Positions 26,106-36,184 of a stretch of DNA of 64,000 nucleotides are shown piece after piece. The position numbers were made by a program, and so were the translations under genes. The stretch comes from Desulfopila sp. IMCC35006. Its GTDB lineage: Bacteria > Desulfobacterota > Desulfobulbia > Desulfobulbales > Desulfocapsaceae. The stretch lies in contig NZ_SWCM01000002.1 of NCBI RefSeq assembly GCF_005116645.1, positions 434,001 to 498,000 of the forward strand. Reading direction: 5' to 3'. A model generated the notes under the pieces. The model did no database searches and was not told the DNA's origin. It saw only the letters and a program-made list of their open reading frames with translations. The stretch's first letter is position 1. Each line of letters starts with the position of its first letter.

Positions 26106-28460
26106 TTAATCCCGCTTCGCAGAGGCCATTAACTTTTTATAAGTTGTTTCATCCATTTTTTGGGTGAGTTTAATATGGATGGAAAAATCGAGCATTGTCG
26201 GTTCATGCAGTTTGACACCGACAATAACCCCATTTTGCTGGGGCAGTTCCTCGTCTCTGGTAATTATGGTTGTGACAATATGCCTGCCAAGAAGCAGTCT
26301 GGCGTTCTTCCAGTTGGATATTTTTACGGTAAACGCCAGTCCCTGCCTGGAAAAATCCAGGAGTTCCCCTTTAAATTCACGTTTTCCTTTGTAGCCATAG
26401 GGGTCCAGCAAAATACTTCTTGTCGGGAGAACCACAGGGTATCGGGGATATTCCCTGCGGTCATCGCCAGACATTTTCAACAATTCCGGCACCTGGGTAT
26501 TTTTTCGACAATATTTCTGCAGTTTATCTTCAAGTTCCGGAAACTGTTCGGCAATCTGATTAAATTTAGCAAAATCGAGAACATGGACCTGAATTTCACT
26601 CAAGGCCTTGAGGGTAACCGTCCATATGGAAGGGGAAAAAAACTGCTCCGCCCCGAGGATATTACTTGGCTGCATTCTTTTTAGAAAGGTCTCTTTTCCG
26701 CCAATAACAGCACTAAGACTTATATATCCGGAGTTGAGGAAATACAGATTCGTGTCGGTTTCGCCGATTTGCACAATGATATCACCTTTGTGATAATTTT
26801 CCTGGTGCAGGGCATAATACAGCGCATTGAATTCCTCGGTGGTCATTTCTTCATAAAGCTCGCTCCAGATCTGCAGATGATGGCTGGTAATAGAACTATT
26901 TTTTTGTTCTTCAATAAGTTCTCCCAACTGGACTGCTTCTTCCAGCGCCATCGGGTTGATTTCCAAAAACCTGTCTCTCAGCAAGGCAGCCGCAGAAAAA
27001 TCCTTCGTTCTTGCCGCCGCGACGGCTTGATTGTACACCAGCCGACCCGCCTGTTGTACATCACCCGCATGGACAAGAGCCTGTATCTCATCCTCCGTTT
27101 CTTTTACCTTCTTAAAGGCACGCAGCTGTTGAACCTGATCGTTATCAAAACAGACATCATCCGGAAAGTTATCTATATTCTGGAGGTTATGACGCATCTT
27201 CGGTTGAAGAACCTTCAATGCTTCGCCGATGTGCAGTAAAAGCTGATCCGTACCCGCTTTACCGGTGTATTCGTCCTGCATTTTCTCGAGCTGGAGAATG
27301 CTTTCCCGGCACGGGAATTTCTTCAGGGCGGCTACAACGGCAAACAAAAGTTCGTGGCTCGCCGGGTAAAGATCTTTTGTTCGCTGTTCAGCAAATCCGA
27401 GCAGCGCAGTTTTAACCCTTTCATCGCTCCCTGACTGCTCGACTAGCAGGCGAAGAATATGCGTTTTCAACCGGTCCTGGACAACCTCAAGTCCCTCAAG
27501 CAACCTCGGAGTCATCATCTGGCCCCCTAATTTCAGGACACAACAGATCATTTCGTGCTGTACACGCTCGTCGGAATGGGCAAAATATTTCTCCACCAGC
27601 CAGTAATATTTATCCTTGCCAATTTCAGAAACGATATAGATAACGTTGCGTATGACTGCCCAGGGCGGTGATTTTTTCAGACAATCTTCAAGAATAGGAA
27701 TAACCGTACTGCCAAATGTCGGGAGGAGATTCAGCAAAACAATTCTTTCGGCCCGGTTATGACTGTGAATGACCCTGTTCAGGAGATATATAGCTGCTTT
27801 GTGACCAATCGAATTCAGTATATTCTGAAAGAGATACTGCTGCTTATTTTCAAGAAGATATCCTTCCGTCAATCTTTCAACGATGTCCTTTTTCTTCAGA
27901 TTATGGAGAGTTTTACTGACAATACTCTGAATTGCCTTGCTTTTCTTCAGGCTGCCGCATTGGATGCGATAGAGAAGGACAAAGACCTCTTCTGCTTCCA
28001 TCCAGTATGAATTATTGAGAAACCAGACCAGTACATCCTCCAGTCTCTTGTTCAAAACAGACAAGCCGGGAAGAAATTGGGTCTCGAATCTCAACCACTG
28101 GCATATTCCATCAACCAGCACAAAAATAATTTCAGCCTGATTCTGGTCAAGATACAACTGGGTAGAAGACGACAGTAATGCCAGCGCCCTCTCCCTGACG
28201 GGGACCGAATCAGAAACAGCACCTTCCCCAAGTCGGACGAGAAGTTTAATCAACTTCTCTTTATTTTCAATGGGATGACCAAGAACATATATTTCAAGCT
28301 CGGCATAAAATTCATCATTTTTAAGGACCTGGACGTTCCCTTTTAAAAATTCGTTGAAATTGTAGGTTAACCGGAGCTCTCGTCGCTCTTTTTCAGCAGC
28401 GGCGATGTTCTGTTTGATATTTTCCAGGACTTCGGGGCGGTGAGCACCTTTAATTCTCAT
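26106..28460 (-). CDS. HEAT-repeat/cyclic nucleotide-like/PilZ protein
   Basis: A 784-residue cytoplasmic protein with three parts. Residues about 1-430 are helical HEAT/ARM-like repeats (for example RERALALLSSSTQLYL and HEMICCVLKLGGQMMTPRLL). A cyclic-nucleotide-binding-like domain at about 515-645 includes KGDIIVQIGETDTNLYFLNSG. A C-terminal PilZ domain (about 665-775) has the RxxxR motif RREYPRY and DFSRQG, so it probably binds cyclic di-GMP. The phosphate-binding cassette of the cNMP domain lacks the usual Arg (GAEQFFSPSIWTVTL), so cAMP binding is doubtful. It is a likely integrator of second messengers, with targets unknown. Confidence 0.8.
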   Translation of the reverse strand: MRIKGAHRPEVLENIKQNIAAAEKERRELRLTYNFNEFLKGNVQVLKNDEFYAELEIYVLGHPIENKEKLIKLLVRLGEGAVSDSVPVRERALALLSSSTQLYLDQNQAEIIFVLVDGICQWLRFETQFLPGLSVLNKRLEDVLVWFLNNSYWMEAEEVFVLLYRIQCGSLKKSKAIQSIVSKTLHNLKKKDIVERLTEGYLLENKQQYLFQNILNSIGHKAAIYLLNRVIHSHNRAERIVLLNLLPTFGSTVIPILEDCLKKSPPWAVIRNVIYIVSEIGKDKYYWLVEKYFAHSDERVQHEMICCVLKLGGQMMTPRLLEGLEVVQDRLKTHILRLLVEQSGSDERVKTALLGFAEQRTKDLYPASHELLFAVVAALKKFPCRESILQLEKMQDEYTGKAGTDQLLLHIGEALKVLQPKMRHNLQNIDNFPDDVCFDNDQVQQLRAFKKVKETEDEIQALVHAGDVQQAGRLVYNQAVAAARTKDFSAAALLRDRFLEINPMALEEAVQLGELIEEQKNSSITSHHLQIWSELYEEMTTEEFNALYYALHQENYHKGDIIVQIGETDTNLYFLNSGYISLSAVIGGKETFLKRMQPSNILGAEQFFSPSIWTVTLKALSEIQVHVLDFAKFNQIAEQFPELEDKLQKYCRKNTQVPELLKMSGDDRREYPRYPVVLPTRSILLDPYGYKGKREFKGELLDFSRQGLAFTVKISNWKNARLLLGRHIVTTIITRDEELPQQNGVIVGVKLHEPTMLDFSIHIKLTQKMDETTYKKLMASAKRD

Positions 28461-28852
28461 CAGACAACACTCATAATGGAGAGGATCTTGAAAAATGTAA
28501 TCGATTTAAAAAGAGTCGATAATCGGAAAACTTTCGGATAAGCATAAAGTTTATTATAAATACACTTCAAATTCCAGTGTAACCAATAAAAATGGACGAG
28601 GAAAGAAAATTGCGGCATTGTTGAGCTTCTCTGTCACCATCTCCATCACAAACGTATGTACAGAGCGTAATCCCCGGTGCATCATGACAGCTTGCCATTG
28701 CTCTATGAATTACCATACTTACTATTGTTGTTGAATTTTCAGGCCAATTATTCTAGAGTTTGGGCCTTTTATCGCGATAGAAGGTTTGGACGTTGCCATC
28801 GTTATCCGCCGACTATATACAATTTCATACTTCCCAGCAGACATCATCTACC
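28461..28852. other. 392-base intergenic region, no gene seen
   Basis: AT-rich region between divergent genes. Only overlapping, unconserved short frames occur. It should contain the promoter of the fatty-acid-like cluster and of the HEAT/PilZ gene. I found no palindrome or RNA motif worth naming. Confidence 0.5.
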
Positions 28853-30091
28853 ATGCAAAACAGAAGAATAGTTATCACTGGAATAGGTCTTGCCGCGCCG
28901 AATGGCAACAACCTTCACCAATTCAGAGAAAAATTAATCAACGGTGTCAGTGAAATCCAGGAGATCGAGCTGAGATATTTTGGCAAGGCCCCGGCCGGCA
29001 TATGTTCCTTCCCTGAAACGCTGTATCGGAAAAAGAAAGAAAACAAAAAAGGCACCCGTGCCGGCTGCCTGGGGGTATACTGTGCCAACGAAGCATTAAA
29101 GAACGGCAATCTCGATATCGCCAGTTACGACCCCGCCAAAATCGGGGTCTATATCGGTCTGACCGAACATGGTACTGTAGAGACCGAAAATGAAGTTTAC
29201 AATATCAGCCAATACGGTCACAATACGGATTACTGGACGCATCATCATAACCCGCGGACGGTTTTGAACAATCCTGCCGGTGAAATTACCATGAACCTCG
29301 GTATTACCGGTCCACACTACGTGATCGGCGCAGCCTGTGCAGCCGGCAATGCCTCGCTTATTCAGGCAGTGCAGATGATGCGGCTGGGCGAAATCGATAT
29401 GGCCATAGCCGGCGGCATCTCCGAATCAGTTGGCTCCTTCGGAATTTTTGCCAGTTTTAAAGCACAGGGGGCCCTGGCGGAAGCAAAGGATCCACGACTT
29501 GCGTCCAGGCCGTTCGATAGAGACAGAAACGGCATAGTTATCTCCGAAGGAGCCTGTGTGTACACCCTGGAATATCTTGAACAGGCCCTGGCGCGAAAGG
29601 CACATATTTATGGCGAAATTGTCGGCTATGCCATGAACTCCGATGCCAGGGATTTTGTCCTGCCCTATGGCAAGCGACAAGCAGAATGTATGCGCCTTGC
29701 CTTGCAGAGAGCAGCCCTGAAACCCGAAGATATCAGCATCATCAACAGCCATGCAACAGGAACAAAACAGGGCGATATTGAAGAGTGTAAAGCCATTCGG
29801 GAAGTTTTTACCGACTGCCCGAACACCTACATAAACAACACCAAAAGCATCATTGGTCACGCGATGGGCGCAGCCGGCGTGCTGGAGTTGGCCGGCAACC
29901 TGCCGGCGTTCGATGACGGTATAGTTCATCCGACTATCAATATAGAAAATCTTGATCCTGAATGTGTACTCAACAACCTGGTGATCAACGAAGCCGTGCA
30001 GGCCAAATCTATAGACACCATACTGAACAACTCTTTCGGCATGGTGGGCATTAACTCCACCGTGATTGTAAAAAAATACAACGCGAACTGA
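28853..30091 (+). CDS. Beta-ketoacyl-ACP synthase (FabF-type)
   Basis: A 412-residue condensing enzyme of the FabF/KAS II type, which joins malonyl-ACP to an acyl chain. The triad is complete: Cys162 in GAACAAGN, His300 in NSHATGTKQGD and His336 in SIIGHAMGAAG. The Cys motif ACAAG differs from the usual ACATG/ACSSA, which may reflect a distinct substrate. The ATG at 28853 begins MQNRRIVITGIGL. It is the first gene of a six-gene cluster with ACP, two flavoproteins, FabG and FabZ (28.8-34.7 kb) and no acetyl-CoA carboxylase or FabD, so it is a dedicated pathway rather than primary fatty acid synthesis. Confidence 0.92.
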   Translation: MQNRRIVITGIGLAAPNGNNLHQFREKLINGVSEIQEIELRYFGKAPAGICSFPETLYRKKKENKKGTRAGCLGVYCANEALKNGNLDIASYDPAKIGVYIGLTEHGTVETENEVYNISQYGHNTDYWTHHHNPRTVLNNPAGEITMNLGITGPHYVIGAACAAGNASLIQAVQMMRLGEIDMAIAGGISESVGSFGIFASFKAQGALAEAKDPRLASRPFDRDRNGIVISEGACVYTLEYLEQALARKAHIYGEIVGYAMNSDARDFVLPYGKRQAECMRLALQRAALKPEDISIINSHATGTKQGDIEECKAIREVFTDCPNTYINNTKSIIGHAMGAAGVLELAGNLPAFDDGIVHPTINIENLDPECVLNNLVINEAVQAKSIDTILNNSFGMVGINSTVIVKKYNAN

Positions 30092-30255
30092 TTTTGGCAG
30101 ATTTTTTCCATGTGTTGTGAAAATAATTATAAACAAGAAAGCACAGGTATGTTATAGGAAGTGTTTTGCCATTGATATACTACATACTCTCATTCCTCAC
30201 AGAGAATCATAATAATTGAACCGTTTATACCCACACGTCGAAGCTGGAGAAATAC

Positions 30256-30507
30256 ATGACAAGTGATGAAATTAAAGATTTGATACTGGAAATTATTGAA
30301 GATATAGATGACGAGGCGGATTTCGCCAGTCTGGATGCAGACCAACCACTCCGCGACCAGCTGGACCTCGACTCAATGGACTTTCTCGATATAGTCATGG
30401 AACTCAGAAAAAGACATAAACTGCAGATCCCCGAAGAAGATTACCCCCAGCTCGCCAGCCTGAACAGTTGTGCCACCTATCTGGAACCGCTTCTAAAAGA
30501 CGCATAA
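30256..30507 (+). CDS. Acyl carrier protein
   Basis: An 83-residue acidic acyl carrier protein. The phosphopantetheine attachment Ser is Ser40 in LDLDSMDFLDIV, and the four-helix pattern (IKDLILEIIEDIDDE, then LASLNSCATYL) is normal. Helix II reads MDFLDIVMELRKR, slightly different from housekeeping AcpP (which has DSLDTVELVMALEEEF), as expected of a pathway-specific carrier. It lies 164 bases after the ketosynthase and 4 bases before the first flavoprotein gene. Confidence 0.92.
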   Translation: MTSDEIKDLILEIIEDIDDEADFASLDADQPLRDQLDLDSMDFLDIVMELRKRHKLQIPEEDYPQLASLNSCATYLEPLLKDA

Positions 30508-30511
30508 TGCT

Positions 30512-31912
30512 GTGAGAGTTCCCCTTCTGGTTATTGGTGGTGGTCTATCAGGTCTGGCTGCCGCCATCCGCGTAGCACGATTCAATTCCGATGTCCTTCT
30601 CCTGGAAAAACATGTTCGACTTGGTGGACTCAACTCCTATTTTTATCGAAACGGTATTCTTTACGAGACAGGCCTTCATGCCATCACCAACTACGCCGAC
30701 CCGACCGAGAAGAAAGCACCTTTAAACAGGTTGCTGCGCCAATTAAAATTACCCAGAAAAAAGTTCAGCTTCTGCCAGCAGTTACAGAGTGAAGTCATAT
30801 TCCGGAACCAAACTTCGTTGAAGTTTTCCAATGATTTTGCCCTCTTCCAATCAGAAATCGGCGCGAATTTTCCGCAGGCCATAGATAAATTTCAACATTT
30901 GCTCGCGTTCCTTACAGACTTCGACCCATTTGCTGACGCACCTTTTCATTCAGCAAAGAATTTTCTTCTCGATCTGCTGCAGGACCCGCTCCTTGTGGAT
31001 ATGATTCTCTGTCCGCTGATGTATTATGGTTCAAGCGTGCAGGATGATATGGATCTCTCGCAATTCGCCATAATGTTTCGCGCGATTTATCAGGAAGGAA
31101 TGTTTCGTCCAGAAGGTACCATCAAGGAGTTTCTCGATCTCTTGGTTGACCATTACCAGCTCCTTGGCGGAAGTCTGCGAACAAGCTGCGGTGTGGACAG
31201 AATTCTCCACCAGAACAAGAAGGCAACCGGGGTAATCCTAACCACCGGAGAGCGTATCGACTGTGACCATATCCTCTCCACCATAGGTCACGACGAGACC
31301 TTCCAGCTGCTCGAAAAAAAATCGGGCCTTGAAGACAGACCTGCCGATCATCATCCACGCCTCGGTTTCTTTGAGACCATATTTCAAATTCCTGAGCAGT
31401 CTGCCCATCATCTTGCCAAAAATAAAACGATAATTTTCTATAATGATGCGGAGCGGTTTTCCTACAAAATCCCCCAGGATTTTATCGACTTTTCAAGTGG
31501 TGTCATCTGTTTCCCTGGTAATTTCGAAGGGATGCCAGCAACTGACAGACGAGAAATCCGCTCGACCCATTTAGCCGATTACGCCCGGTGGAAAGCACTG
31601 GCCGAAGACCCTGCCCTCTACAAAAAACAAAAAAAAATCGCAGCCCGCCAATCCAGCCAGCGTATCGAAAATATAATCGGCAGCTTTACCCCAAATATTG
31701 TCTATGAAAACTCGTTTACTCCTGTTACCATAGAACGTTACACGGCAAAGATCGGGGGGGCCATATATGGCAACCCGACCAAGACCAAAGACGGCAACAT
31801 CGGCTTTTCCAATCTTTTTCTCGCCGGTACCGACCAGGGCTTTCTTGGCATCATCGGTTCTATGCTCAGTGGTGTATCAATTGTCAATCGGCATATACTG
31901 CCCAGGTTGTGA
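30512..31912 (+). CDS. Phytoene desaturase-like FAD oxidoreductase 1
   Basis: A 466-residue flavin-dependent oxidoreductase of the CrtI/amine-oxidase-like group. The N-terminus VIGGGLSGLAAAIRVA is an FAD/NAD dinucleotide fold, followed by LEKHVRLGGLNSYFYRNG. The C-terminus (GTDQGFLGIIGSMLSGVSIV) carries the second FAD block. Family members desaturate or isomerise polyenes or saturate double bonds. It starts at a GTG 4 bases after the ACP stop, so it is translationally linked to the carrier protein. The substrate is presumably an acyl-ACP or released acyl chain, which is inference. Confidence 0.85.
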   Translation: MRVPLLVIGGGLSGLAAAIRVARFNSDVLLLEKHVRLGGLNSYFYRNGILYETGLHAITNYADPTEKKAPLNRLLRQLKLPRKKFSFCQQLQSEVIFRNQTSLKFSNDFALFQSEIGANFPQAIDKFQHLLAFLTDFDPFADAPFHSAKNFLLDLLQDPLLVDMILCPLMYYGSSVQDDMDLSQFAIMFRAIYQEGMFRPEGTIKEFLDLLVDHYQLLGGSLRTSCGVDRILHQNKKATGVILTTGERIDCDHILSTIGHDETFQLLEKKSGLEDRPADHHPRLGFFETIFQIPEQSAHHLAKNKTIIFYNDAERFSYKIPQDFIDFSSGVICFPGNFEGMPATDRREIRSTHLADYARWKALAEDPALYKKQKKIAARQSSQRIENIIGSFTPNIVYENSFTPVTIERYTAKIGGAIYGNPTKTKDGNIGFSNLFLAGTDQGFLGIIGSMLSGVSIVNRHILPRL

Positions 31913-32065
31913 TGGTGTTGTAAAATTGTTTCCTCGCTGCAACCCCCGATACCTTTTTTGGGTGGAGTGCGGAGGCAGCCTTGCAGGTCTTCATTTCGTT
32001 TTGCACGCAATCATCCGGTTACTAAAATGTAATTAAATTATTCTCTTTTTCCATCACGCTATTTT

Positions 32066-33469
<1,404 letters not shown>

Positions 33470-33501
33470 CTGTTGACAGAAAGGATGACAGAGGAGTAGA
33501 C

Positions 33502-34242
33502 ATGGAAAATTTCAGTGGTCGGACCGCCGTGGTCAGTGGGGCAACAAGAGGCATAGGCAAGGCCATTGCCGGCAAACTGCTTGAAGCCGGGGCAAATGTG
33601 ATCGGGATATATGCCGGGAATACGGAAGCTGCTGCATCCTTTGCCAGTGAATATGACCAGTATTCAACCCGACTCGAACTACAGCAATGCGATATCGCCC
33701 GAGAAGCGGAGGTAAAGTCCCTTTTTGCCATGGTAGAAGAAAAATACCCTAGCCTGGATATTCTGGTCAACAACGCAGGGATTCGTAGAGATGCAATGCT
33801 CGCGTTGATGCAGACCGAACAATGGCAGCAGGTTATTGATATCAATCTGACCGGGACCTACTTCATGGCGAAACAGGCAGTGCTGCTTATGATGCAAAAC
33901 AAATACGGTCGCATCATCAATATTACCTCGCCGGTCGCCCACCTCGGATTTCCCGGGCAGGCCAACTATGCCGCCTCCAAAGCGGGACAGGTCGCCTTGA
34001 CCCGAACCCTGGCTCAGGAAGTGGCGAAAAAAAAGATTACCGTCAATTGCGTGTCCCCCGGCTTTATAGCCACCGATTTTATTAAGGATCTCGACAAGGA
34101 GCAGCTGACGGCATATAAGAAAATGGTGCCGATGCGTCGTTTCGGCACCCCGGAGGAAGTCGCCGATGCCGTCTTGTTTCTTGCTGGCCGTCAGGCGGCT
34201 TATATAACGGGTACCGTCCTGGAAGTTAATGGTGGCTTATGA
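33502..34242 (+). CDS. 3-oxoacyl-ACP reductase (FabG-type SDR)
   Basis: A 246-residue short-chain dehydrogenase of the FabG type, reducing 3-oxoacyl-ACP with NADPH. The nucleotide motif GATRGIGKAIA and the NNAG block are present, and the catalytic Ser143, Tyr156 and Lys160 sit in ITSPVAHLGF and QANYAASK. ATG 33502 was preferred because GAGGAG at 33490-33495 precedes it; an ATG at 33466 would overlap the upstream gene. Its end overlaps the FabZ start by ATGA. Confidence 0.92.
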   Translation: MENFSGRTAVVSGATRGIGKAIAGKLLEAGANVIGIYAGNTEAAASFASEYDQYSTRLELQQCDIAREAEVKSLFAMVEEKYPSLDILVNNAGIRRDAMLALMQTEQWQQVIDINLTGTYFMAKQAVLLMMQNKYGRIINITSPVAHLGFPGQANYAASKAGQVALTRTLAQEVAKKKITVNCVSPGFIATDFIKDLDKEQLTAYKKMVPMRRFGTPEEVADAVLFLAGRQAAYITGTVLEVNGGL

Positions 34243-34706
34243 CTATGGATGTCTGTGCCGAAATTACCCGCCTTATCCCCCATCGACCACCATTTCTGTG
34301 GGTAGATAAAATTATCTCTTTTGCAGACAACACAATTATAACGGAAAAAACGATTCCAACCGATCTGGATGTTTTTATCGGCCATTATCCGGGCAACCCC
34401 ATCATGCCCGGCGTACTGCTCTGCGAAGCTATTTTCCAGAGTGGAGCCTTGCTCTTCGGCAAAATGCAGCAAGCCAATGCGGCGGCCATATCGGAGGATC
34501 GTCGTAGTGCATCCGTCCCAGTATTGACTCGTATCAGCAATGCCAAGTTTAAGAGAAATGTTCTGCCGGGAGATATTGTTCGAATCAAGGTACAGCTGAA
34601 GGAAACCCTAGCTGCCGTCAGTTTTTTCAAAGGCTCCTTGAAGGTGGGCGATAAAACTGCTGTGCAGGTAGATTTTGCCTGTGCCATGGTTACCGCCAAT
34701 GCATAG
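34239..34706 (+). CDS. 3-hydroxyacyl-ACP dehydratase (FabZ-type)
   Basis: A 155-residue hot-dog-fold dehydratase. The N-terminal PHRPPFLWVDKI and the catalytic GHYPGNPIMPGVLLCEAIFQ (His49, Glu63) are the FabZ signature. It ends the cluster of ketosynthase, ACP, two flavoproteins and reductase; together these provide a complete elongation cycle except for an enoyl reductase, whose absence would leave double bonds in the product. A long hairpin terminator follows at about 34.9 kb. Confidence 0.92.
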   Translation: MTMDVCAEITRLIPHRPPFLWVDKIISFADNTIITEKTIPTDLDVFIGHYPGNPIMPGVLLCEAIFQSGALLFGKMQQANAAAISEDRRSASVPVLTRISNAKFKRNVLPGDIVRIKVQLKETLAAVSFFKGSLKVGDKTAVQVDFACAMVTANA

Positions 34707-35060
34707 GTTTTCTCTCTTTCTGACGCAAGGCTGCTCCTGCCGGATAAATACTCTTCCCGCAATTGATCTATTGAATTTTTAACAAAAATAGGTAAGATAC
34801 TTTTTTTTAAAAATTCAAACTCTATGAAAATTTATTTTTCACGGATATAAGATATCCATGACATATTTATAACAAGTCAGAGTGAACCCGAGATCCGGTC
34901 GGATCAAATGCTTGCTCTACGCCCACGGAAGGTATACTGAGGCGTAGAGCAAGCATTTGATCCGAGCCTCTGGGTTCTTTTTGCGACATCGTCAACCAAA
35001 ATCACAGTATCAACAAGCTCGTCTTATTCTTCCCACATTTTTCTCATTAAGGACTCATCC
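34707..35060. other. Intergenic region between fabZ and tolQ
   Basis: AT-rich on the left half, with the long hairpin at 34884-34980. The final 80 bases should hold the tol promoter; no other feature seen. Confidence 0.5.
34884..34980 (+). terminator. Long hairpin, probable cluster terminator
   Basis: A perfect 23-bp inverted repeat (34901-34923 and 34941-34963, with a 17-base loop) lies inside a shorter outer pair GAACCC (34884-34889) and GGGTTC (34972-34977), followed by TTTT. The whole fold is about 94 bases. It lies about 180 bases after the fabZ stop. An alternative is a small RNA or repetitive extragenic element. Confidence 0.75.
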
Positions 35061-35762
35061 GTGCAACTATCAATTACTGCCATGATTTTTCATGCTGGCC
35101 CAATCGGCCAGCTGGTAATGCTTACCTTGCTCATTTTCTCGATTATATCCTGGACAATTGTAGTAATGAAGGCGCGATTATTTAAAAAAGTCCGCCTTGA
35201 TTCAGAGGACTTTATTGAGTCGTTCTGGAACTCCTCCAACCTGAGCGAGGCATATGCTGCCGCTTCGGATTATGAATACGCTCCCCAGGCAGAGGTTTTT
35301 ATTGCCGGTTTCGGTGAACTCGAAAAAATAAATAAAATTCGTAACCGAAAAGACGAAAATCGAAGGGCAGAAACCCTCGATATGCAGCTGGCCACCATGG
35401 ATAATCTCAAACGGGCGGTGCGCAAAGCAGCTACACAGAAAGTCAACCAGATCGGCAGCAGCCTCCCTTTCCTTGCCACAACCGGCAGTGCAACGCCTTT
35501 TATAGGCCTGTTCGGCACCGTTTGGGGAATTATGGCCTCCTTTCACGATATAGGCCAGAGGGGCTCAGCTTCTCTGGCAGTAGTTGCCCCAGGAATTTCA
35601 GAAGCACTGGTCGCCACGGCAGCGGGTCTCGCGGTTGCAATCCCAGCAGTTATCTTCTATAACTTCTTCTCGAACAAGCTGGACGAAGTTGACGCTGAAG
35701 TTTCTGATTTTACAAATGATTTTCTCAATCTCGTAGAACGGGATCTGATGAGTAGAGTATAA
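35061..35762 (+). CDS. tolQ: TolQ (MotA/TolQ/ExbB proton channel)
   Basis: A 233-residue inner membrane proton-channel protein. The first helix (IGQLVMLTLLIFSIISWTIVVMKA, from residue 12) and the paired helices later (SLPFLATTGSATPFIGLFGTVW and AATAAGLAVAIPAVIFYN-like segment) are typical. The Thr-rich TPFIGLFGTVWGIM block is the family hallmark. It starts at GTG and is followed 1 base later by tolR. With TolR and TolA it energises outer-membrane constriction from the proton gradient. Confidence 0.9.
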   Translation: MQLSITAMIFHAGPIGQLVMLTLLIFSIISWTIVVMKARLFKKVRLDSEDFIESFWNSSNLSEAYAAASDYEYAPQAEVFIAGFGELEKINKIRNRKDENRRAETLDMQLATMDNLKRAVRKAATQKVNQIGSSLPFLATTGSATPFIGLFGTVWGIMASFHDIGQRGSASLAVVAPGISEALVATAAGLAVAIPAVIFYNFFSNKLDEVDAEVSDFTNDFLNLVERDLMSRV

Positions 35763-35763
35763 A

Positions 35764-36180
35764 ATGGGCCCGACTAAAAGTAACGGCAGGAAAAGACTGG
35801 TATCGGATATCAATGTGACCCCGCTGGTCGATGTCATGTTGGTATTATTGATAATATTTATGGTAACTGCGCCAATGATGACTCAGGGAGTTGACGTTGA
35901 TCTCCCTGAAACAACTGCAAAATCCCTTCGTCAGGAAGAAAACCCGGTGGTGATTACCCTCACCAAAGAAGGAGATTTCAGTATTAATAAAATTCCTCTT
36001 GTCCGCGCCCTTTTGATTCAGGAGCTGCAAAAAAAATATGAATCAAACAAGAAGCAGCCGATCTATGTCAGGGCTGACAAGAACGCACTTTATGGCAGTG
36101 TTGTCACCCTTATGGCAGACATAAAATCGGTTGGTTTTGATAAAATCGGAATGATTACCGAACCACCGGAGAAAGAGTAA
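35764..36180 (+). CDS. tolR: TolR (ExbD-family)
   Basis: A 138-residue single-pass membrane protein. SDINVTPLVDVMLVLLIIFMVT contains the channel Asp in PLVD of the family helix, and the periplasmic part (KEGDFSINKIPLVRALLIQE, YVRADKNALYGSVVTLM) matches ExbD/TolR. It pairs with TolQ. The ATG at 35764 follows the tolQ stop immediately. Confidence 0.9.
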   Translation: MGPTKSNGRKRLVSDINVTPLVDVMLVLLIIFMVTAPMMTQGVDVDLPETTAKSLRQEENPVVITLTKEGDFSINKIPLVRALLIQELQKKYESNKKQPIYVRADKNALYGSVVTLMADIKSVGFDKIGMITEPPEKE

Positions 36181-36184
36181 CAGA

